Origin: Cenococcum geophilum 1.58
Taxonomy: Eukaryota; Ascomycota; Dothideomycetes; Gloniales; Gloniaceae
NCBI GenBank assembly: GCA_001692895.1
Contig: KV748181.1
Span: 1,741,640-1,805,639 of the forward strand
Direction of reading: 5' to 3'
Length of the DNA: 64,000 nucleotides
In this document: in pieces, positions 37,562 to 47,547 of the stretch
Layout: every line of letters starts with the position of its first letter
Numbering within the stretch: position 1 is the first letter of the stretch
Notes under the pieces: generated by a model
Seen by the model: the letters and a program-made list of their open reading frames with translations, nothing else
The model's database searches: none
Told to the model about the DNA's origin: nothing
Made by a program: the position numbers and the translations under genes

Positions 37562-38696
37562 ATGTCTAGCACATTGAAGAGCTGTGTAAGCTATCTATAA
37601 CCCGTTCTAAACGTATTCTAACAGTTTAGGCCGCCTATAAAGCCTACCTAAAAATGGAAAGGCTTCCTAAAGGCGTTAATGCTTTCGTTGTGGTAAGTAG
37701 TTTTAAATATATTTAGAACACGTTGCTAATGTGATACTAGCGTAGTAATAAGGTGGATTTGACCATGGGGGAGGTTTTCTGTTGGTATAATGTCTCGCCT
37801 AATCTAGAGAATCCGGTACTGTGTGGTGTAAGTGGATAAATATATTGGGTTTGTAATATATTGCTAATATATTCGTAACGCGTTTAGAAGAAGGTTAGAG
37901 ATTACGGCGCCCTTAGAAACTATATAAAGAAGCATGGCCTTAGAACCAGGAACATTGGAAAAAAAGGGGCTCCTTCTATTAAGAAGTAGGAAGAAGTAAT
38001 GGGTATATGTTCTAAACGTGTTCTTAACCTATTTATAACTAGTTACTAACCTATTACAGCCTTCTATTCCGCTATTATAGCTATATATAATCAGAACGTG
38101 TTAGGAACTGCTTCTAAATATAATCCTGCTAGTCTAGGCCGCTCTACTACTACCCAACCCCCCTATACCCCCACCCCGGCTCCCCCTAGCCGCCCTTCTA
38201 GGACTACTGCCCTATAATTAATAGCTCCCATTTAAGAGAAGGTTATGCCCATTAGATTTAAGAGTAGGCCTTAAAAAGGTAATATAAGATATTCTTAACG
38301 TGTTTATAACATGTTCTAATTAAGTTCCTAGTATAACTTTCCAAGAATGGTTACTCTGCTTAAGGAATTGGGTGCTAAGGTTCTATATACTAAGTGTTTA
38401 GACACGACTTCTATAGGTAAGTTAATTTGGAACCCGTTTTAAACCGGTTAAAAATATATTCTGAATTTATTATAGCCTGCTTGTTTAAGGGTTATCTTAA
38501 TTAGAGCTACTTTATTAATAATAGGTTGGATAATACTGAGGCTCCTACTACTCCGGCTTCTGCTACTCCGGCTCCTACTAAGACTTTTAAAAAGCGTTTA
38601 AAGAAATCTAGTTTAAAAGGTTTAAAGGCTGTAAAGAGAAATGTTACTAAACCTGCTGGACTTACGGAGGAGGATATTACGGCGGATCTGTTTTAA
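37562..38696 (+). pseudogene. Transposon gene A: basic protein of unknown function, many introns
   Basis: Coding starts ATG TCT AGC (MSSTLKSC). Well-supported introns are 37586-37629, 37693-37740, 37828-37887, 38003-38059 and 38417-38475, each GT-AG. At least two more are likely near 38080-38130 and 38279-38345. Exons 2-4 join in frame: 21 codons (AAYKAYLKMERLPKGVNAF...), 29 codons, then 38 codons plus one base (KKVRDYGALRNY...). A Pro/Thr-rich segment follows (TTTQPPYTPTPAPPSRPSR). The C-terminal exon is Lys-rich and ends SLKGLKAVKRNVTK...ITADLF before TAA at 38694-38696. In-frame TAG/TAA codons sit where Gln is expected (RIP). I recognise no domain; a basic DNA-binding partner of the transposase is a guess. 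The gene points toward gene B. Confidence 0.65.
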
Positions 38697-39860
38697 TAGA
38701 TGACCTGGAATCTAATTTATAATATATTTGTAACACGTTACGAATTAAATCTTATAGATGGAGTTTGGACTTGAATTTTGATAGGGTTCTATACCACTTT
38801 AGAACGTGTTTATAATACGTTAGGTAGCGAAAATAAAAGTCATTAGTTAAATTATAATATTTATTAAAATTTACTAACTTTAGCTCTTTTTAATAACTCC
38901 CTTTATATACTTTATAATTCTAATAATTTAATTATAAACTAATTATTATTTAAATTTTAATAAAATAAGAGTTTTAATTTTTAAAAATAGTATAAATATA
39001 TAGTAAAAAAAGCCTATTAAATTAAATTATTTTATAATAAATATAATTTTAAATAAAAATTATATATTTAATAAAAATTTAAAGTATATTTACTTTAAGC
39101 AATTATAATAGTATTTTTTTTAAGTATTTATTTAAATATAAAAAATTATTAAACCTTTAAATAATATATATATATATAAATAAAATATAAAATTAGTTAA
39201 TATAAAACTTATTTTATTTAATATATTTTTAATTAAGTATTAGCTAATAGTTTTTATAAGTAACTATATTTATATATATAGTAGTAGTTCTTTAATTAAT
39301 GTCTAATACGGATCCTATCTAGGCCTACGCAGACTACTCCATTATAGGGGGAAAACTTGTATATTTATAGGAAGAAAACCCTGCAGTTTGGGGGAGGAAA
39401 AACCCTATAAGCTACCTTAGTTGGATAATATTTATATATATAGATAAGGCTTAAATATATAGATAGTAAGTAGTAAAATAATACATTTTTTTTAAATAGA
39501 ATAAAGATAAATGTTTAGATTTCTTATAGCCTTTTCTCCTATTTTTTACTATTTAATAGTTATTAGTACCTTAGTATTTTATTAAGTAACTATAAACCCC
39601 TAATTAAAAGATTTATAAATTATTAAAATATAATTACTAATATATATTAAGCTGCTTAAAAAGGATTTATATATATAGAACTATAGTGCTATAGTCTAGA
39701 GACTGTATATATAGTATTATATATAGTATTAGACGTTATATAATAAAACAATTATTAAAAAAGGCCTAAATGTAAGTATATCTTAATAGGAACTTAATAA
39801 GAACATATTTAGAATATATTTAGAACATATTTAGAACGTATTTTATATTTAGTATACTCG
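38697..39860. other. AT-rich spacer between the convergent transposon genes, with LINE-like tail
   Basis: 38830-39290 is almost pure A/T. At 39296-39420 a segment beginning GTCTAATACGGATCC and including GCAGACTACT resembles 52924-52980 (GTCTGATGCGGTCCC and GCAGACTACT), suggesting a small LINE-derived insertion. A run of RIPed AACNNGTT boxes lies at about 39790-39845, probably one more gene-B intron. Confidence 0.5.
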
Positions 39861-42800
39861 TTATTGCATATAAGCCTTTATTACCTCTAATTAAATTCTT
39901 TTTTCTATATTCTTTAGCTCCCTTACCTCTAATTTAATCTCTATTTTACGAAGTTTAAGTCTCTAACGTCTTTCTTAAATATCCTGGTTATTGCTTAAGG
40001 CCTGACGCTTTAGTAACTGCGAGAGACTAGTACTAATACGTTTAGAACGTGTTAGTAACTAGTTACGTATACATTAGAATATAAAGGCGGCTTTATAATT
40101 CCTTAAATGCTATAGAGGATAACCTAGAACGCAATATAGATCTAGATCTTGGCCCCCTTAAACGCCGAGCAGAACTAGATTGTGACCTTACTATACCTAA
40201 TAATAATGCCTGAAATAAAATATCATCCTCGTTATTATTAGCAGCGGCCTACTCCAATTCTTCTTAAAGTTATTAATGTTTTCGTTCTAAACGTGTTAGG
40301 AACCGGTTTAGAAGAGGATCGCAATAAATATATACTCTCTCTGCCTATATAGTTTGTATATCGGGCCAATATTAATGTGTTTCTTTATATATATTATATT
40401 CCGAACTGGTTCCTAGCAAAATACTAATTAACATCCCGTTGATCTAGTTTTTGTGCGCTAAATATAATATAAGCATATTATAAACGGGTTAGGAACGTAT
40501 TAATACCTTATAACAGTAGGAAGAAGAAACTGCCGTATACCAAATGTATATAATTTATTTGCTATTTATTCTACTGCATTTATATAGTATCTTAATCTAT
40601 TAAATAGCTCGTAATTAATTAGAGAGCAGTGCTTATTTAAGCCTAAAGCGATAACTGGGTGTCTCTTATGTCTCGCCCAGTTGGCAACTAATCGAGATTT
40701 GTGTGCTATGCTATTAACACCTTCTAAACGAATTATAAACGGGTTTAGAATAACTTACTAATTAGTAAATTATAGAGTTCTTTGTATTCTGACTGGCTCT
40801 TACATATAAGAAGAGCTTTTATCCATTTATGTACAGAGTAGGCCGTTTCATAGTTACCCGCGGCTCTTGAGATACTTTATAGGAAGTATACTTGGTAGAA
40901 AACTAGTGTTTTCCTAAGATGCCACGTCTAATCGCGCCTGTGAGGATTAATATGCTGTAGATACCGCCTAAACCCTTTTATAATACGTTAGGAAGGCGTT
41001 CTAATTGCGTTCTAGGTATCCTACTAGCCATTTGCTTGCTATTTATATCGGATATAATAGCTTTAAAGCCTTTCTTACTACTATAAATGTGTTTCTAACA
41101 AATCTATTTCTAAAGACATTTAGAAAGCAATTAAAAGACTCGCTTAAAGCATAACTAGTAAGTACGCCTTGTTTCCGTATTAGTAATAACGCGTATAAGC
41201 GTAAATACTATTAGAATATATTAGTATCGCGTTCTAAACGGGTTTATATTATATTCTAATACTTTTACTATACTCTTTAAGCCAAACAGCAAATATAATC
41301 TCGTTTATATTTCTTTTAATAATACGTTTAAAAGACATATTAACTTCAAATGTGTTTTAGGCTAGGAAGATCTTAGCTTGCTCTTATAGAAAGCAGATTA
41401 TTATAAACCCGTTTTGATTATTGTAAATCTGTTAGATATAAGCCTATAACGTGTTAGCAAGCTAATTAGAACGTGTTCGTAACGTATTTATTACCATTTC
41501 GGGATTTTAATGCTTTTAATTAAACTTATATACTACCCCTACTAGTCCTTTTCCTTTTGGGTATAGAGTAAGCTTCTCTTTTTAAATTATTCTAGTAATA
41601 CGATCCATAGTAGCAAAGCTTGCGTAGATCTGTGCTAAAGAAGCCTTTCTATACTGTATATAAAACTGTTTAAGGGCAGGACTTCAAAGAAACTTTCCTA
41701 TAAAGACGTTAGGTATTTATTCGCAATTGGTTTAGAACGTGTTTACTAAGAGTAAGATCTAGATTACGCATTCAACAAACCAACTTAATTACCTCATTTA
41801 ATATCTCTAGAGGCGGCTTATTTGGGGGGAGTGGTGTATAACTATGTACCTTATGCAAGGTAAAATGAATATAAGAAGTCTCTTCTAAGTCGTCTGGAAC
41901 AAAAATATAAAAAGTAACCTCGCAGTCCTAATGGATAAGTTTCCCTAGTCCCTAGGGGTGGTTAATTCCTATAAATACGTTATAAACATATTACGAACGT
42001 AACCGGAATACGTTCTAAGCAGGTTATATTTTTTTCTTACTATAGTCTACCCTTCTATACAGATTTGATTTAATAACTCCGCATTTCTCCGTTATATCGG
42101 CACCTATATTGCCTAGTTAAATAAGAGATATTAAATACGCAGTATCGTATTTCTCATTTACTAGTAATACTTTTCGGAAGTACTCTAAATGTATTTCTAT
42201 AGTAGCCTGCGTATAGGTAAGAAATGAGTGCCGAACGTTAGCAATATCCTAATGTAATTAGTTCTAAACGTAATCTGGTTAGGTTCTAAACATATTTAGG
42301 TAAGATAATTACATACAGAGTATCTTTATTGCTTAATTGTTAGTATATAAGCCTCTGTTTAAGAGCTACATACATTTCCAGCTTAAAATTGTCTTTGAGC
42401 TGCTAAAAATAAGCTTATATATATTAACTTGAGTACTAAATATATTTAGAACCAGTTCCGTACCTATTTATATTACGTTTGCGAATATCCAGGTCGCTTC
42501 TATCTAGGGCCGCCCGCTCTCTCTATATTAGACCCCACGTCTCTTTAGTAACTATAGTGTGGCTTAAAGATTATAACCAATTCTAAAGATATTCGTAATG
42601 TTTTACTCCTAAACAACGCATTTTATATTTTTTACCTCTTATATTTAAAAGAGCGGATATTATAGGCTTAGGAGTATATACTTGTCTAGTTCTATATTAG
42701 ATCTAAACGCGTTATAAACTAGTTATAAATATAGTTAGGGCATAATTTAGATTTTTATTAACTTACCTGTATGGCTTTTTATGCATCTATGCCTCTTAAG

Positions 42801-43184
42801 TTAATACGGTAAGTATAACCTTTATATAGCGTCTATAGGTACTCTAGAAGACTTAAACAATCCTCAATTATAAGTGTAGTAAGAGGATTAGTAGATGCCT
42901 TAGTAAGAAATATAATATAAGGAACTTCGGGCTAAATATGTTTAGAACTGGATTAGAACGCGTTTAGAACGTATTAAAAACTTACCTTAATCTAATCTTA
43001 CGGCTGTGTTCGACTCTCTTCTAGCATATAATCTTCTAACCCAAGGATACTGTCTTCTAAATCAATTTCAAACTCATTTTTATTATTACTAGAGAAATCC
43101 AGTGGCTGGTAATTATTAGATAGATCTGTTTAAATTAGAATACATTCCAAACACGTTACAAACACGTTATAACTAGTTACCCAT
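39861..43184 (-). pseudogene. Transposon gene B: multi-intron transposase-like protein
   Basis: Starts ATG G at 43184-43181, split by intron 43126-43180, giving MDLSNNYQPLDF and an acidic N-terminus. Further clear introns are 42932-42985 and about 42686-42766, with roughly ten more downstream. Exons read well apart from RIP stops. Segments in order: PEVPYIIFLTK; GLGKLIHxDCEVTFYIFVPD; HSYTPLPPNKPP; NTFEVNMSFKRI; KGFKAIISDINSKQM; RYLQHINPH; and VIALGLNKHCSLINYELFN before a VExIANKL segment. These resemble, from memory, a family of fungal multi-exon transposase-like proteins with TFEVDMSFKR and AIVxDMDxxQ motifs; I cannot give a superfamily name. A probable RIP stop lies at 40093, after which a charged coiled-coil-like tail continues to the TAA at 39861, which may itself be RIP-derived. 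Confidence 0.7.
43126..43180 (-). other. Intron 1 of transposon gene B, four AACNNGTT boxes
   Basis: 55-base GT-AG intron. On the minus strand it reads AACTAGTT, AT, AACGTGTT, TGT, AACGTGTT, TGG, AATGTATT: four boxes at 10-11-bp steps, the last decayed. It is the clearest array in the element. Confidence 0.8.
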
Positions 43185-43328
43185 GATGGTTGGTTCTGTT
43201 TTAGAGCCAAGAGGTAAGTTGTGTAGTGGGATAAGCGATTTACGCTCGGTTGACCACGTAATCTTATATTTTCAGCTGAGGCTGCCCCGTGCAGGGATTG
43301 TGCATTAGCGCTTATAGTAGACCCACCC

Positions 43329-43358
43329 TTTAGCGTGGCCTAACCGACTTGTAACCAC
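43329..43358. repeat. Right terminal inverted repeat of the DNA transposon
   Basis: Reverse complement starts GTGGTTACAAGTCGG and includes CCACGCTAAA, matching 37412-37441 imperfectly. Confidence 0.8.
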
Positions 43359-43367
43359 CACCAAACG

Positions 43368-43464
43368 CGTAAGTAGGTAGTTGGTGCACCGAACGCGTAA
43401 ACGCGTACCCGGCGTACCGAACGCGTAAGCACGCGGTTGGTACGAAAGGTGCTGTAATTATACA
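43368..43464 (-). repeat. 5' LTR of Copia, right part
   Basis: Last 97 bases of the LTR, ending GTAATTATACA, followed by the ATACC duplication and the resumed Gypsy G2 sequence. Confidence 0.9.
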
Positions 43465-43469
43465 ATACC

Positions 43470-45066
43470 TATCCCTTTTTATAGTGTTATATTATATATA
43501 AACTATATAACTAGTAATAATAATACCTAATTATTCTATATATAATTAATATAGTGTCTTAAATACTATTCTAATATCTAATTTAGTTTTTCTGTTTAAC
43601 TGTATATCTGTAGATAATATACGGTAAAAGTTGCTGCTCTAACTCCTTATTCCGCCAAGAATACCTCCTAAAATACTGCTACGAATCTTAGATCTCTATC
43701 CGATATAATTTTGCTTAGTACTCTATATCTTATAAATACTTCTTTAATATAGATTCTAGCAATATCTTCTGCTAATATTTCCTTTATATATGCTATAAAG
43801 TATCCCTACTTTATAAGCTTATCTACTATTACTAAGATTGCGTTATAATCTTATCCGGTAATAGGGTTTTTTTTTAACTTTAGCAACTTTATAATAAAGT
43901 CCTATAATATAACCTCCTATAGTCTTTCTGGTATTTTAATAGGTTATAGCCCTCTATACGGCTTATACCTTATTAGTTTATTTCTTTAGTAATCTAGATA
44001 TTCCTTTATAACTTTTCGCGCTAAGCCCTAAATTCTATTAATAATATATTCTTCTTGTAGTCTTAACACTAAGCCCCTAGCTCTATTATGCCCTTAAGTT
44101 ATTCCTTTATAAAAATCTTCTATAAAGTACTTTGCTATACTTCTTAGGATATAATTTACCTCTCTATACTTATATAATATTTCTTCTTCTAGATATTCTA
44201 ACTATTCTTCTAGCTATACTTTAAAGATCCTTTATGCTTAAAAGCTTTTTAGTGACTTATAAACTCTATCTAGTTCCTCTTAAGTTATTATAATTTTTAA
44301 TAATTATATCTAATTAGTCTATTTATATCCTTTTGTAGTAAAGCCCCTAATAGCTTTTCGTTATTTTATAGTTTAGCCTTTTAACTTAGAGTATCTGCTT
44401 ATATATTGTCTGTACCCTTAGTGTACTAAATCTTAAAATAGTATTCTATAAGAGTCTCTACTTATCTAACCTATCTTTAATTAAGTTCCTTTGTTATTAG
44501 AAATTCTATTAGGTTCTTATAATCCGTTTTAACTATAAATAGTTTCTTTATACCCTATAAAAATGCTCTTTATTTCTTTAATACTATAACTATACCTAAT
44601 AACTCTTTATTATAGATGTTATAGTTTAACTCTAGTAGTATTATCTTCCGACTATAGTATATTACTAGGTGCTATTTATCTTAATATTTCTATATAAAGC
44701 ACGCCCCTAGTATAAAGTCTAATATATCTATTTCCACAACTATCTCTAATTTTAGTTAATAGATCTTAAGAACTAGCTCCTAGGTAAATAACTCTTTAAC
44801 TTTCTTAAATAATTTTCGCTGTTCCTCTCCCTATACCTATAGTTCTTCTTTCTTTATTAATCGCGTAAATGGTTTAATATCCTTTAACTATTATACTATA
44901 AACCTTCTATAGTAATTATAAAACCCTAGGAACGATCTTAACTATATAATATTCTCTAGTTCTTACTAATTTACTATAGCCTCGATCTTCTTTAGATCTA
45001 TACTAAGTTAGCCTAGTTTAATAATAAATCTAATAAAATTGGTCTTCCTAATAAAGAACTTATATT
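43470..45066 (-). pseudogene. Gypsy chromovirus G2: integrase core, RNase H and end of reverse transcriptase
   Basis: Minus-strand translation from the right end reads SFLGFYNYYRRFI (connection after the reverse transcriptase, start of RNase H) near 44.9 kb. Near 44.0 kb it gives RNKLIRYKPYRGL, and then IPERLxEVILQDFI and AILVIVDKL, the start of the integrase core. Near 43.7 kb SKIISDRDLRF is the integrase core motif. It rejoins the chromodomain part at 30700-31325 once the Copia element is removed. The sequence stops abruptly near 45066: the catalytic part of the reverse transcriptase, protease and gag are missing, so the element is truncated at the edge of the gene island. Confidence 0.85.
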
Positions 45067-45285
45067 TTTTTTCTTGACGGCGCATGGGATAGACAGGGGG
45101 CTATAAGGCACAATTATAGGAACAGATAGATTGTAGAGGAGACGAATTTTTGAGGAGGTAAGGCCTCTAGGATTGTAGAGACTATACTACGGTTACGTGC
45201 CGGAGGCACGTAACCGGCGACCATCCGAGGGGTGTCCGGGGGTTGTCCTAAGGGCAACCCAAGGTGACCGCAATGATATCCCTTA
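45067..45285. other. Island edge, non-coding, with strong hairpin
   Basis: Base composition returns to normal. A perfect 12-bp inverted repeat at 45190-45216 (arms CGGTTACGTGCC, 3-base loop) and a smaller one near 45237-45260 (GGGTTG / CAACCC) are present. No gene supported. Confidence 0.5.
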
Positions 45286-45424
45286 TCCCTTGACACGGCA
45301 ATTTGGGTCCTCAGGCTATCGATAAGAATCGACCAATCGGAAAAGCTAGGTTAATATAAATATCCAATTGAATCCGGTCGTCAATATAAGCGAACTTGGC
45401 AAAGGACCCTGCCGTGTCAAGGGA
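45286..45424. mobile_element. MITE with TCCCTTGACACGGC ends and TA duplication
   Basis: 139 bp, inverted terminal repeats TCCCTTGACACGGCA, with TA on both sides (45284-45285 and 45425-45426). The repeats extend imperfectly inward (GGGTCCT / AGGACCC). Too short to code. TA duplication points to a Tc1/mariner/pogo-type source. Confidence 0.8.
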
Positions 45425-46602
45425 TAATACCCAGCCTATTAACAAGTCCACCGTAGTTCCTACTACAAGACTTTGTTACATTAGGCTCGTTATAAGGCTA
45501 TACCCGTAATATCGCACGTAACGGTATACTACTACCCTAAGCTATATATTTAGTAGAGCCTATAGCACGTAATACCCTTACAAGAATATAGAGTTGCTAA
45601 AGCTGCATTCTACGTTTAAAGATATCACGTGGGGGAAGAAAGAGGCATTAGCTTCGTATCTACTAGGGGAGCCTTGTTAAGTGTATCGCGCTATTTACCA
45701 AATTTGGCGCTAGCTGCATGCGGCAGCTGGTTCGACGATCCTCATTTTCCAGAAAAAACCGCTACTTGCGCTGACGTGTCTTCTAATCAGGGGTGACTTG
45801 TATGGCTTTGATTATTCGCGACATTGAACTACGCTGGACTCTACACAGATACATGTACGTACACCATTTAGCAGCAAGAAAAAAGTGCCCGGTTATCGAG
45901 AGGTAGCCGATCGTCGTCGCATTTCTCTTGCGTGTATGAAGTGTTGCTCTGGATAAAGCCCCCTCAGGCTTATCGGTGATTACCTTTATGCCGGGAGTGC
46001 GGAGAACCAGTCAACAAAGCCGGGAGAGCATCGGCTATATGCAACGGACTGCAATCTGATGCATGTGTGATGTGGAGGTCATCGGGAACTAATTACAAGG
46101 ATCCCGTGGCCCAGGCTGCCGCCATATCAGCGCCCCATTTCTGAGGAGTTGTTTGCCGAGACACGTATCAGGTCCTCCAAAAGCCATAGCGCCCAAGCAG
46201 CGCCTATCAGGGACCACAATAGGCAGATTGGGCGAACCCGGTCAGCTGCAGCCTGGCTTGCTACAGTGAGTGGCCCGAAAAAGCACTGCCTGAAGAGGCG
46301 GAAGAAGGCGTTACATCCAACCGGCGAGAAATGCGCAAGAAAAACACGCACTCAGCCGCGGCAAGGAGGATTCGGTTACAGCCTCGTGTCATCGGGAAGG
46401 CAAAGTGCGGATTCAAGAGGCAGCTAGTGACATCAGGCCAACACACCTTTCCAGACTGAGTGGGCGGCCTCAATGGAGCCTTGTCGAATAATGAGTGCTG
46501 CGTTAGGGCGTGGGCGGCCCTTGCCTCAGCTGATGCAACTGGGCGGCCCTCGCCTCAGCTTCTCCACCTCCTGATTCCGTTGTGGAAATCAAAAAGGCTG
46601 TG
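45425..46602. other. Intergenic, no supported gene
   Basis: Normal composition. Short overlapping open frames at 46127-46473 on both strands share no motif and are likely chance. A 20-bp direct repeat GGGCGGCCCTYGCCTCAGCT occurs at 46512-46531 and 46541-46560. Confidence 0.5.
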
Positions 46603-46875
46603 AACGTAGGTAACGGGGTTTTGACCAAAATTGGTCAAGTTGGCCCCCAATGTCGCTAGTCAACTCGGGTTCCTCATCTGAGGACTCTTCAACATATTAT
46701 TGTCCTCCTCCCTTCCGGGGTCCTCTGGTAGAGCAGCTTCTTCTGCCACCTTCCTGGCGGTCTTTTAAACGCCTGGAGAGGCAGTATACTTTTTAGACTA
46801 TGCTAGCTATAAAAAGAAAGCTGTCTACTAGCACGGTCATAACCACGGAGCGGTCAAAACCCCGTTACCTACGTT
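46603..46875. mobile_element. MITE-like element with 24-bp perfect inverted repeats
   Basis: Left arm 46603-46626 (starts AACGTAGGTAACGGGG, ends TTTTGACC) is the exact reverse complement of 46852-46875. Length 273 bp, no coding. I could not define a target duplication. Confidence 0.75.
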
Positions 46876-47547
46876 ATGTATATCCAAGGGCGTCCATTAC
46901 CCTAAATCGGGGTTGGAAAAGTTAAGAGTTTTGTTCTGGAGTGAGTTCACGCACGTTGGCTGAGATATGCACAAGTACACGCGCGCGCGCAGAGCATACT
47001 AACACCTTTTGATTAGGAAACTCTAATTCATTATTTATCCAGGCAACCCAAAGTAATTTCATTAGATTCGAAGCAACAATTCGAAGGAGAGAAACAATTC
47101 AAAGCGGAAATTCAGAGGAGCAATTCAACCCAACAATTCAAATCTGCAGTCAAAGCCACACCAGTTCAGTCACACCTCAAATCCACAACCTCAAACAACA
47201 ACTACGTGTAACTCGTAACCATCAACTCATAACAATAACAACCAATTCCAATTCCAATTCCAAAAAAAGCCATCCACTGTAACAACCCACAGCAATGTTA
47301 CATACGAGAAGAGGGAACACAATGCTTGAGACGCCTTCGCCTGGGCAATAGGGTCTTGTCTATTGCTATGTCACCCATTCTAAGATGCGGTACATAATGG
47401 AAGATGCTGCAGTACGACCGAGCAAACCGCTAAGTCCACGAACGGTCCACATCATCACTGTACAAAAATGGAATGGAAAATACACTGCCGAGCAGCTCGT
47501 CATGTTACGATGTCTGTGGTTCTTGCCTCTGCTTCAACTTGTCAGAG
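46876..47547. other. Intergenic; CA/AATTCA-rich stretch
   Basis: A short CG/AC dinucleotide run lies at about 46976-46991. 47060-47280 is rich in CAATTCA and CAACA units, like a fungal leader or promoter tract on the plus strand, but no gene begins to its right in that direction. The rest is the 3' flank of the gene at 47548. Confidence 0.5.

Larger units (their letters stand above)
37412..43358. mobile_element. 5.9-kb two-gene DNA transposon with box arrays in its introns
   Basis: Imperfect terminal inverted repeats of about 30 bp: left starts GTGCGTATAGGTCGG and includes CCACGCTAAA; the right end reversed starts GTGGTTACAAGTCGG and also includes CCACGCTAAA. A 9-bp target duplication is present. 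It carries two convergent intron-rich genes: a plus-strand gene (37562-38696) and a minus-strand transposase-like gene (39861-43184). RIP is light, with a few TAA/TAG from CAA/CAG, and coding sense is still easy to follow. Nearly all introns contain palindromic AACNNGTT boxes, often in tandem at 11-bp steps. Confidence 0.85.
37403..43367. other. 9-bp CACCAAACG duplication flanking the DNA transposon
   Basis: CACCAAACG at 37403-37411 and 43359-43367. Deleting one copy with the insert restores a 271-bp LTR identical in length to the other LTR. A 9-bp duplication is usual for Mutator-type elements, but this alone does not classify it. Confidence 0.85.
31331..43464 (-). mobile_element. Copia LTR retrotransposon, RIPed, carrying a nested DNA transposon
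   Basis: Left LTR is 31331-31601 (271 bp). The right LTR is 37238-37411 plus 43368-43464 (174 + 97 = 271 bp), split by a DNA transposon. TG-type start (TATTTATACC / TGTTTATACT), CA end (AATTATACA) and a 5-bp duplication ATACC are present. Coding reads leftward on the minus strand: gag-type zinc knuckle at about 35.48 kb, integrase region near 34.3 kb, reverse transcriptase near 32.8 kb. RIP is visible but milder than in the Gypsy elements. Confidence 0.9.
31326..43469. other. ATACC target duplication flanking the Copia element
   Basis: ATACC at 31326-31330 and at 43465-43469, immediately outside the left and right LTRs. Joining the flanks restores the continuous Gypsy G2 integrase reading frame. 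Confidence 0.85.

Noticed and set aside
37412-43358. Interpretation as a Starship or Crypton element
   Set aside because: Terminal inverted repeats with a 9-bp duplication and a transposase-like rather than tyrosine-recombinase gene do not fit; no cargo genes.
37412-43358. Assignment to hAT because of the near-8-bp duplication
   Set aside because: The duplication is a full 9 bp and I could not find hAT dimerisation-region motifs in gene B; left unassigned.
46127-46473. Three overlapping open frames of 70-92 codons on both strands
   Set aside because: No motif, no splice structure, mutual overlap; chance frames in normal-composition DNA.
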